DNA of 43,797 nt from Actinomycetota bacterium (GTDB lineage: Bacteria; Actinomycetota; Rubrobacteria; Rubrobacterales; Rubrobacteraceae): contig SIRX01000098.1 in the NCBI GenBank assembly GCA_004563715.1, forward strand, positions 1 to 43,797, read 5' to 3'. Below, in pieces: positions 1 through 6,094 of the stretch. Position 1 is the stretch's first letter; every line of letters begins with the position of its first letter. Below the pieces are notes generated by a model. The model ran no database searches. It was given only the letters and a program-made list of their open reading frames with translations, and was not told the origin of the DNA. A program made the position numbers and the translations under genes.

Positions 1-119
1 CGGACGTGGTGCCCGCGCTCATAAACGAGGCGCAGACGGAGCTCTTCCGCGAGAACCTGCGCCGGTACCTGGCGGGAGAGGACCTGGTCAACGTGCTCGA
101 CAAACGGCTGCTGTACTAG
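1..119 (+). CDS. D-2-hydroxyacid dehydrogenase, C-terminal end (partial)
   Basis: Only the last 38 codons are inside the window; the reading frame enters from the left edge and ends at TAG 117-119. The visible peptide contains NEAQTELFRENLRRYLAGE followed by VNVLDKRLLY. This matches the C-terminal helix and tail typical of D-isomer-specific 2-hydroxyacid dehydrogenases (the SerA / glyoxylate reductase fold), where an 'ENLRRYLAGEPLxNVVD' end is characteristic. These enzymes reduce 2-oxoacids with NAD(P)H in the cytoplasm. The substrate cannot be told from the tail, and the catalytic residues lie outside the window. Confidence 0.7.
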   Translation, partial: DVVPALINEAQTELFRENLRRYLAGEDLVNVLDKRLLY

Positions 120-130
120 GGTCGGCCGGG

Positions 131-158
131 TTTGCCAAAGCCCGGGGGATGGTATATT
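131..158 (+). promoter_or_regulatory. candidate promoter for the CorC/HlyC gene
   Basis: The 106-bp gap between the dehydrogenase stop and the next start holds a possible -35 TTTGCC (131-136), a 16-bp spacer and a -10 TATATT (153-158). Upstream of the -10, CCGGG and CCCGG arms around 126-147 could form an imperfect hairpin with no clear T tract. A low-confidence call from hexamer similarity only. Confidence 0.3.
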
Positions 159-225
159 TTCCCCTGGGCATCATGGATCTCAGCGAGACATCGAGTACCG
201 GCGCGTCCCTCGCGGAGGGGCGCGG

Positions 226-1614
226 TTGCAGAGCCTGGTTCGGGGGGAATTTCTGAGCGGTTTTTTTCTGGATAGCTTCCAGTTGATGGTCGCGTTCTTC
301 CTGGTGATCTTGAATGGTCTGTTCGTGGCCTCGGAGTTCGCCTTCGTGAGGATTCGGGCCACGCAGGTAGACCGCCTCGTGGAAGAGGGCCGGGCTTCAT
401 CCAGAATGGTCAAAGAAGCGACCAGCAGGCTGGACGCGTACCTCGCCGTGTGCCAGCTGGGGATCACGATCTCATCCCTGGGTCTGGGGTGGATCGGCGA
501 GCCGGCCTTCCATCACCTGCTCGAGCCTGTGTTCCGGCAGCTCGACCTGCCGGATACTACGGCGAGCCTCGTAGCCTTCGTCGTGGCGTTCGGCACCATA
601 TCTTTCCTGCACGTGGTCTTCGGGGAGCTGGCGCCCAAGACGATAGCGATCCAGACCCCCGAGAGCACCTCCCTCTTCGTGGCCCCGTTCATGAAGTTCT
701 TCTACTACCTGTTGCTGCCCGGCACCATCGTGTTCAACGGGACCGCCAACGCCTTCACCCGGATGCTCGGCTACCCGCCGGCCTCCGACACCGACCAGAC
801 CCACACGGAGGAGGAGCTACGGACGCTCATCGCCCAGTCCACGCGCCACGGCATCCTCGAAGAGGACGAAGAGCACATGCTGGAAGGCATCTTCGACCTG
901 GAAGACACGAGCGTGCGGGAGATCATGGTCCCCCGCCCCGATGTGGTGGCGCTCCCGGCGAACATCACGCTGCGGGACCTCGTCTCGGTGGCGTCGGCCG
1001 GCCACTACACCCGCTATCCGGTCTATGACACCGACGCACCCGACCGGGTGCTCGGGGCGGTGCACGTCAAGGACGTGCTGCGCGCCGTCGAGGCCGAGGG
1101 CCGCATCGAGGCGGACGTTACGGCCCGGGACCTCATGCGCGAGGTGCTCATCGTCCCCGAGAACCGGCGCATAGACGACATCCTGGCCGACTTTCAGCGC
1201 CAGGAGATCCAAATGGCCATAGTGATCGACGAGTGGGGCTCTTTCGAGGGGCTTATAACCATCGAGGACATTATCGAGGAGATCGTCGGCGAGATCCGGG
1301 ACGAGTTCGACGAGGAGGAGCCGTCCGTCCGCAAGCTGGGCGACGGGACCTACGCTGTGGACGGCCGCATCCCGATTCAGGTCGTAAACGACGCCCTGGA
1401 CACCGACTTTGCCAGCGAGGACTTCGACACTATAGGCGGCTTTGTGCTCGGCCACCTGGGCCGGCCGCCGGAGGTCGGGGACGAGGTCCGGGCCAACGGC
1501 CATGTCCTCCGCGTGGACGACATCGACGGCCCCCGCGTCGCCCAGGTCGTCGTGCGCCAGACCGGGGACGAAGACGCAGGTTCAAAAGACGCCCCCGACA
1601 GCCACGGAGGGTAG
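226..1614 (+). CDS. CNNM/CorC/HlyC-type membrane protein (DUF21-CBS-CorC_HlyC)
   Basis: A 462-residue protein of the hemolysin-C / CorC family, whose members act in Mg2+/Co2+ transport or its control at the membrane. Residues about 13-200 hold the DUF21 region, with hydrophobic segments starting at LMVAFFLVILNGLFVASEF. The linker EEELRTLIAQSTRHGILEE precedes a pair of CBS domains (about 215-340; VREIMVPRPDVV begins the first). A CorC_HlyC domain follows (about 365-445). The length is normal for the family. The TTG start at 226 follows a good ribosome site (GGAGGGG, 214-220). The acidic C-terminal tail is typical. The transported ion cannot be read from the sequence, and a purely regulatory role is possible. 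Confidence 0.88.
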   Translation: MQSLVRGEFLSGFFLDSFQLMVAFFLVILNGLFVASEFAFVRIRATQVDRLVEEGRASSRMVKEATSRLDAYLAVCQLGITISSLGLGWIGEPAFHHLLEPVFRQLDLPDTTASLVAFVVAFGTISFLHVVFGELAPKTIAIQTPESTSLFVAPFMKFFYYLLLPGTIVFNGTANAFTRMLGYPPASDTDQTHTEEELRTLIAQSTRHGILEEDEEHMLEGIFDLEDTSVREIMVPRPDVVALPANITLRDLVSVASAGHYTRYPVYDTDAPDRVLGAVHVKDVLRAVEAEGRIEADVTARDLMREVLIVPENRRIDDILADFQRQEIQMAIVIDEWGSFEGLITIEDIIEEIVGEIRDEFDEEEPSVRKLGDGTYAVDGRIPIQVVNDALDTDFASEDFDTIGGFVLGHLGRPPEVGDEVRANGHVLRVDDIDGPRVAQVVVRQTGDEDAGSKDAPDSHGG

Positions 1615-1656
1615 GCGTACCCGCCTTACCCGGGACGCCGCCGGCGCAGGTTTTCT

Positions 1657-1740
1657 CTACACCTGCTGCTGCGCAAAAGAGATGTAGATAAACACCACCA
1701 CGGCGGTCAGCACGATCACCAGTATCAGAAGCTCTCTCAT
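1657..1740 (-). CDS. 27-residue single-pass membrane peptide coupled to the ABC exporter
   Basis: A tiny ORF, ATG at 1738-1740 and TAG at 1657-1659, starting inside the stop codon of the ABC transporter gene (ATGA overlap). The GGGAGGTTGG just before the ATG is a good ribosome site. The product starts MRELLILVIVLTAVVVFIY and ends ISFAQQQV. It is one hydrophobic helix with a short polar end and almost nothing else. The coupled start, ribosome site and clean membrane helix support a real gene. Known small proteins of this kind (AcrZ, KdpF) sit beside a transporter and tune it, but this one resembles none that I can name, so a role as an exporter subunit is inference. Confidence 0.6.
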   Translation of the reverse strand: MRELLILVIVLTAVVVFIYISFAQQQV

Positions 1741-3566
1741 CCAACCTCCCTTTCTCTGATTTCTTCCCGTTCTTGCAGGGCGTGGAGCCGGGCGTAGAGG
1801 CCGCCGGTAGCCATAAGCTCCTCGTGCGTCCCGCTCTCGGCGACACGTCCTTCGTCCAGGACCAGGATGCGGTCCACGTCCCGGACGAGCCGCAGCTCGT
1901 GGGCGATGACGAAGGTGGTGCGCCCTCCGGTCAGGGCTCGCCAGCTCTCCTCCACGGCGGCGGCCGCCTCGGCGTCGAGGCCGGCCTGAGGCTCGTCCAG
2001 GATCAATACCGGGCTCTCCCGCAGCATAGCCCGGGCGATGGAGATCCTCTGCCGCTGCCCGCCGGAGAGGCTCTCGCCCCGCTCGGAGAGCACCGTCTCG
2101 TAGCCCTCCGGCAGCTCCCGGATAAACCCGTCCGCCCCGGCCAGCTCTGCCGCCCGCTCGACCTCGGCCCGGCCCGCGTCCGGCCGGCCGTAGGCGATGT
2201 TCTCGGCCACCGTCGCCCGGAAGAGCAACGGCTCCTGCGGCACGAACGTGACCTGGTCCCGGAGGGACTTGAGCGTAAAGTCCCTTATGTCCCGTCCGTC
2301 CACGAGCACGCGTCCGCGCCGCGGGTCGTAGAGGCGGGCGAGGAGGCTCGTAACGGTGGTCTTCCCGGCGCCGCTCACGCCTACGAGGGCGACCCGGTCC
2401 CCGGCCGGAACCTCGAAGCTCAAGCCCCGCAGCACGTCCCCGGCATCCTCCTCGTAAGCAAAGTGGACGTCGTCGAAGACGACCCGGCCCTCGAAGAGGG
2501 GCGCGGGAACGGCATCGGGCGACTCCTTCACGCTCGGCTCGGCCTCCAGCAGCTCGATAATCCGCTCGCCGGAGACGAGCGACTTGCCGATCTGGTTCGC
2601 CTGCCGGCTGAGGGCCCACAGCGGGGAGAGAAACAGCCCCAGGTAGGCGACGAAGACCGTGAGCTGGCCGATGGTCAGCGTGCCCGCGAGCACCTGCCGG
2701 GCCCCGAAAAAAACCACGAGCGCGGTGCCGATACCGCCGACGACCCCGAGCACGGTGCTGAACTTGGCCTCGATCAGGGACGAGTCCACGCTGGCGTTGA
2801 GCGAGTCCTCGCTTTCGCGCCGGAAGCGCTCCATCTCGTCGTCCTCCCGGCTAAATAGCTTGACCGCCCGGATGCCGGTTATGGACTCCTGCACGACGGA
2901 GGTTATGGCCCCCTCCTTGGTCCGCACCACCCGCATCCGCTCGATAAGCGCCTGCCGGTAGCGGGCCACCGCGAGGAACAGGAACGGCACCGTGACGAGC
3001 GCGAGCAGCGTGAGCTGCCAGTTGAGCCAGAACATCACGACGAGCATCCCGAGCAGTATGAGGATGGAGGAGAGGACCTCCACCACGGAGTCCACCAGCA
3101 GGGTCCGAACCTCTTTCACGTCGCTGGTCACCCGGGTTATGGTGTCACCGGTGCGCCGCCCGCCGTGGTAGTCGAGCCCGAGCTCGTGCACCTTGGCGTA
3201 GAGCGCCCGGCGCATGTCGAAGACCGTCTGTTGTCCCAACTTCTGCAGCAGATAACGCCGGAAAGCCGCCACCGACCGGGTCGTCGTAAAGACCACCACG
3301 ATCAGGAACGCTATCGCCGCGAGCAGCGCCGCGTCACCGGCCAGAAAGCCTGGCACGACCGCGGGCAGCTCGTTGTCCCGGAGCACGTAGTCGATGGTCA
3401 GGGCAAGCGGCCAGGGTTGGGCCAGGCTGGCCGCCGTCTCGGCCAGCAGCACTACGAGCGCCAGGAGCAGACCCCGGCGACGCGGCTTCAGGAAAGGCGC
3501 GAAGTGCGCGACGGCCCCCCGCAGCCGCCGGAGGCCCGCGCCGGCGTTTTTCAGACGTTTTGCCAC
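1737..3566 (-). CDS. ABC exporter, fused permease and ATPase (multidrug/lipid type)
   Basis: A 609-residue half-transporter of the MsbA/MdlB class. The N-terminal half (about 25-310) has six hydrophobic segments, consistent with an ABC exporter membrane domain. The C-terminal ATPase has Walker A GVSGAGKTT (Lys about 402), signature LSGGQRQR, and Walker B LILDEP. The D-loop region reads QAGLDA where many relatives have TSALDA. Such proteins work as homodimers or heterodimers exporting drugs, lipids or peptides; the substrate here is unknown and no partner half-transporter is adjacent. The GTG start at 3564-3566 has no ribosome site, but TATCCT lies 7 bases upstream, so the mRNA may be leaderless. 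A 27-residue membrane peptide gene overlaps the stop. Confidence 0.9.
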   Translation of the reverse strand: MAKRLKNAGAGLRRLRGAVAHFAPFLKPRRRGLLLALVVLLAETAASLAQPWPLALTIDYVLRDNELPAVVPGFLAGDAALLAAIAFLIVVVFTTTRSVAAFRRYLLQKLGQQTVFDMRRALYAKVHELGLDYHGGRRTGDTITRVTSDVKEVRTLLVDSVVEVLSSILILLGMLVVMFWLNWQLTLLALVTVPFLFLAVARYRQALIERMRVVRTKEGAITSVVQESITGIRAVKLFSREDDEMERFRRESEDSLNASVDSSLIEAKFSTVLGVVGGIGTALVVFFGARQVLAGTLTIGQLTVFVAYLGLFLSPLWALSRQANQIGKSLVSGERIIELLEAEPSVKESPDAVPAPLFEGRVVFDDVHFAYEEDAGDVLRGLSFEVPAGDRVALVGVSGAGKTTVTSLLARLYDPRRGRVLVDGRDIRDFTLKSLRDQVTFVPQEPLLFRATVAENIAYGRPDAGRAEVERAAELAGADGFIRELPEGYETVLSERGESLSGGQRQRISIARAMLRESPVLILDEPQAGLDAEAAAAVEESWRALTGGRTTFVIAHELRLVRDVDRILVLDEGRVAESGTHEELMATGGLYARLHALQEREEIREREVG

Positions 3567-3634
3567 ACGAGTTAGGATACCGCAGCGTGGGAGGATAGAA
3601 TGTATCCAGTATACCCGCCGAAACGGAGGACCAC

Positions 3635-4006
3635 GTGGCCCGCCGGGTGCTCGCCGCCGTCGAAGACCTGCTGTTCAGGAGCAAGATCCAGGAGACCGCC
3701 AGAGCGCTGGGCATCGAAGCCAGCTTTCCCCGCGGCCCGCGCAAGCTCCTCGACGCCCTGCGCGAGTCCCCGCCGGACCTCCTGGTCCTGGACCTCAACG
3801 CGGACCGCTACGAGCCCCTGGAGCTGCTCCGGCAGGTAAAGTCCGACGCCGCGACGGCGTCCGTTCCGACCGTGGGTTTTCTATCCCACGTCCAGAAAGA
3901 GCTCGCCGTCGCCGCCCGGGAGGCCGGCTGCGACCGCGTCAAGGCCCGCAGCGCCTTCACGAAGGAGCTGCCAGAGATCCTCGCCGACGGAGAAAGCGTT
4001 GGCTGA
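3635..4006 (+). CDS. orphan receiver-like domain protein
   Basis: A 123-residue protein with a single CheY-like fold and no output domain. The acidic pocket is reduced to AVED near the N-terminus, a potential phospho-acceptor is seen in LLVLDLN, and a threonine occurs at VPTVGFLSH. The usual Lys-Pro near the end is not evident (DRVKARSAFTKELP). It therefore looks like a pseudo-receiver or a divergent single-domain response regulator. The GTG start at 3635 follows GGAGGA with suitable spacing; an upstream start at 3600 lies in another frame. The stop overlaps the start of the NUDIX gene by 8 bases, indicating co-transcription. It is divergent from the ABC exporter. The function and partner kinase are unknown. 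Confidence 0.65.
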   Translation: MARRVLAAVEDLLFRSKIQETARALGIEASFPRGPRKLLDALRESPPDLLVLDLNADRYEPLELLRQVKSDAATASVPTVGFLSHVQKELAVAAREAGCDRVKARSAFTKELPEILADGESVG

Positions 4007-4583
4007 GGGAAGCTGGGAGAAGCTCTCCTCCGAGAAGCTTTTCGAGACCCCGTACTTCACCTTGCGCTCCGACCGGCTCCGGCTGCCGGACGGCGTCGTC
4101 AAGGACCCTTACTACGTCCTGGAGCGCCCGGACGCCGTTATAGTCTTTCCGCTGACGGCCGACGGCGACGTGGTGCTGGTGCGCCAGTACCGGCCGCCGC
4201 TGGAGGCGATGGAGCTTGGCCTGCCGGCGGGCCTCGTCGACGCCGGCGAGAAGCCGGAGGCCGCCGCTCGGCGCGAGCTGGCCGAGGAGACCGGCTCCAC
4301 CGGCGGCGCGTGGGAGAAGCTCGGCGCCCTCGCCTCCTCCCCGAGCCTCAAGGACAACTGGGCCCACCTGTTTCTCGCCCGCGGCGTCGAACGGACCGCC
4401 GCGCAGGCCCCGGACGAGCACGAACGGCTGGAGATAATCCACGTGCCGCTCGAAAAGCTGCCGCTTCTGGTCCGCTCCGGCGCGGTGGTCAGCTCCAGCG
4501 GCGTCGCGGCCGCCATGCTCGCCCTCGACCGGCTCGGCGTCCTGAGCGGGGGCCAGGCGCCAGCCCCGGATAAGACGCCGTGA
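3999..4583 (+). CDS. NUDIX hydrolase, ADP-ribose pyrophosphatase-like
   Basis: A 194-residue protein with a complete Nudix box, GLVDAGEKPEAAARRELAEE followed by TG, carrying the REx2EExG metal-binding glutamates. The region YYVLERPDAVIVFPLTADGD and VRQYRPPLEAMELGLPAG resemble ADP-ribose pyrophosphatases of the NudF type, which hydrolyse ADP-sugars to AMP and a sugar phosphate. Substrate choice is inferred only from this resemblance. The TTG start at 3999 lies within the end of the receiver-like gene, with GGAGAAAG upstream, so the two are probably co-translated. The stop overlaps the start of the next small membrane gene. Related NUDIX genes occur at 24981 and 32832. Confidence 0.85.
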   Translation: MAEGSWEKLSSEKLFETPYFTLRSDRLRLPDGVVKDPYYVLERPDAVIVFPLTADGDVVLVRQYRPPLEAMELGLPAGLVDAGEKPEAAARRELAEETGSTGGAWEKLGALASSPSLKDNWAHLFLARGVERTAAQAPDEHERLEIIHVPLEKLPLLVRSGAVVSSSGVAAAMLALDRLGVLSGGQAPAPDKTP

Positions 4584-4756
4584 CCGGGGAGATGTGGCAG
4601 TTTCTGGGCGTCGGGCTCGTTGGGGTCGGGGCCGGCACGCTGTGGTTCCTGCTCATCTACAAGCCGCGCCGGAGTTGGGACGGGGACAAGAACACCGGCG
4701 GAGCCGGCGAGCCCGGTGAGGAAGAAGACACCGACCGGCGGCCTCCCGGAAGCTAA
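4580..4756 (+). CDS. small single-pass membrane protein (58 aa)
   Basis: A short ORF from GTG 4580 to TAA 4754-4756. It overlaps the NUDIX stop (GTGA). The N-terminal part, about residues 5-29, is one hydrophobic helix (LVGVGAGTLWFLLIY). It is followed by a basic anchor KPRRSW and a charged, Gly/Pro/Glu-rich tail (NTGGAGEPGEEEDTDRRPPGS). By the positive-inside rule the tail should be cytoplasmic. An ATG five codons in (4592) is an alternative start, but its purine run is too close to act as a ribosome site. I recognise no family. The gene order receiver-like / NUDIX / this protein looks like one transcript. Confidence 0.5.
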   Translation: MTGEMWQFLGVGLVGVGAGTLWFLLIYKPRRSWDGDKNTGGAGEPGEEEDTDRRPPGS

Positions 4757-4785
4757 ACTTCCACCAAGCGAGCGAAAGGAGCAGG

Positions 4786-5599
4786 ATGGCGCTCACCGTT
4801 GGAAGCGGGCCGTTCGGAACAAAGGGCCGGGGCGAGTTCAACTTCGACCCGGGGATGCTAAAAGCCCACACCCTCTACTTCGAGGAATCGCCCAAAAGGG
4901 TGCGGGCCGTCTTCAACGGGACGGTCGTCGCCGACAGCAACCGCGTGAAGATGCTGCACGAGACCGGCCAGCTGCCGGTCTACTACTTTCCAGAGAGAGA
5001 CCTGGATCAGGAGTACCTGGAGAAGACGGATCACACCACCCACTGCCCGTTCAAGGGGGACGCGGCATACTGGTCGGTCCGGGTTGGCGACCGGGTGGCC
5101 GAGAACGCCGTCTGGGGCTACCCGGAGCCGCTGCCCGAGGCCCCGCCGCTCGCCGGGTACGCGGCCTTCTACTTCGACGCGATGGACCGCTGGCTGGAGG
5201 AGGACGAGGAGATCTCCGGCCACCCCCGCGATCCTTACCACCGGGTAGACGTCCGGGCCAGCTCCCGGCGGGTCGAGGTTTCCGTGAACGGAGAGAGGGT
5301 CGCCACGACCGACCGACCGATGAGACCGACCGATGATCCTCTTCGAGACCGGCCTGCCCCCGCGCTACTACGTCCCGCCCGAGGACGTGGACGCATCCCG
5401 GCTCGTCCCCAGCGATGGGCGCACCCACTGCCCCTACAAAGGCTCCACCACGTACTGGTCCGTCCGAACGGCGGGTGGCACCGCCGAGGACGTAGCCTGG
5501 AGCTACCCGGAGCCCCTGCCGGAGGCCGCGAAGGTTGCGGGCTACCTGTGCTTTCTCGGAGAGGGCGTCGAGGCGAAGGTCGACGGCGAGCCAGTTTAG
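4786..5599 (+). pseudogene. two-domain DUF427 (NTP_transf_9) protein, frameshifted by a 13-bp tandem duplication
   Basis: The gene encodes two DUF427 units. The first (ATG 4786, ribosome site AAAGGAG) contains HTLYFEESPKRVRAVFNG, then THCPFKGDAAYWSVRVGD and WGYPEPLPEAPPLAGYAAFY. The second repeats the pattern: ILFETGLPPRYYVPPEDV, THCPYKGSTTYWSVRT, WSYPEPLPEAAKVAGYLCFL. They are in different frames: frame one runs on to 5679 as arginine-rich nonsense, while the second unit ends at TAG 5597-5599. The switch lies in two tandem copies of GACCGACCGATGA (5311-5336); deleting one copy restores one continuous frame reading TTDRPMILFETG. An ATG at 5333 inside the second copy could start the second unit alone. 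DUF427 has no firmly assigned function. The frameshift could be a true mutation or a sequencing or assembly error. Confidence 0.8.
5311..5336. repeat. 13-bp perfect tandem duplication (2 copies)
   Basis: GACCGACCGATGA occurs at 5311-5323 and again at 5324-5336, directly preceded by an extra GACC. Thirteen is not a multiple of three, so the extra copy shifts the frame in the DUF427 gene. The short internal GACC repeats make strand slippage an easy origin. Confidence 0.95.
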
Positions 5600-5621
5600 G
5601 CTTTTCCGGGATCAGAGACGA

Positions 5622-5651
5622 AAAAGCCCGGAGCCTGGAGGCTCCGGGCTT
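5622..5651. terminator. bidirectional rho-independent terminator
   Basis: A perfect 13-bp stem (5622-5634 with 5639-5651) around a TGGA loop, flanked by A and T runs on both sides. It lies between the converging DUF427 and IscA/HesB-type genes and can serve both strands. The spurious extension of the first DUF427 frame runs through it, which supports the frameshift reading. Confidence 0.9.
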
Positions 5652-5675
5652 TCTTATCTGCTCCGGTGCTGAGGT

Positions 5676-6020
5676 CTAGCAGGTAAAGGAGCTGCCGCAG
5701 CCGCAGCCGCCCTGGACGTTGGGGTTGTTGACCGCGAAGCCGGCGCCCATGAGGCCGTCCACGTAGTCGAACTCGCTGCCCATAATGTAGGGGACGCTCA
5801 TGGCGTCTATAAGCACCTTGACGCCCTTCTCCTCGATGACCTCGTCGTCGTCGTTGACCTCGTCGTCGAAGTAGATCGAGTACTGGAACCCGGAGCAACC
5901 GCCGGGCCGCACGCCGATGCGGAGCGCGAGGTCTTCCTCGCCTTCCTGCGCCATGAGGGCCTTGACCTTCTCGGCCGCGTTGTCCGTCATGGATATGATG
6001 GTGGCCTGCTTCTGATCCAT
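5676..6020 (-). CDS. HesB/IscA-type iron-sulfur cluster assembly protein
   Basis: A 114-residue A-type carrier protein, which takes a nascent Fe-S cluster from the scaffold and delivers it to apo-enzymes. The three cluster-binding cysteines are seen: one in GVRPGGCSGFQYSIYF and two in GGCGCGSSFTC at the C-terminus. This spacing is the family signature (ErpA/IscA/SufA). I chose the ATG at 6018-6020 because GGGAGG sits 5 bases before it; a GTG two codons upstream (6024-6026) is possible but overlaps that ribosome site. No other isc or suf gene is adjacent. The gene converges on the DUF427 pseudogene and shares its terminator. Confidence 0.9.
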   Translation of the reverse strand: MDQKQATIISMTDNAAEKVKALMAQEGEEDLALRIGVRPGGCSGFQYSIYFDDEVNDDDEVIEEKGVKVLIDAMSVPYIMGSEFDYVDGLMGAGFAVNNPNVQGGCGCGSSFTC

Positions 6021-6065
6021 CAGCACCTCCCGAGAATGCTGTAGTTAGTCGAGCTAGATACGGGG

Positions 6066-6094
6066 ATTATTACATCGCGCCCCAACGAGTTCAA
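6066..6094 (-). promoter_or_regulatory. candidate promoter of the IscA/HesB-type gene
   Basis: On the minus strand, TTGAAC (6094-6089) and AATAAT (6071-6066) are separated by 17 bases, upstream of the ribosome site. A good fit to a housekeeping sigma-70-type promoter, with a leader of about 40 bases. Confidence 0.5.
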
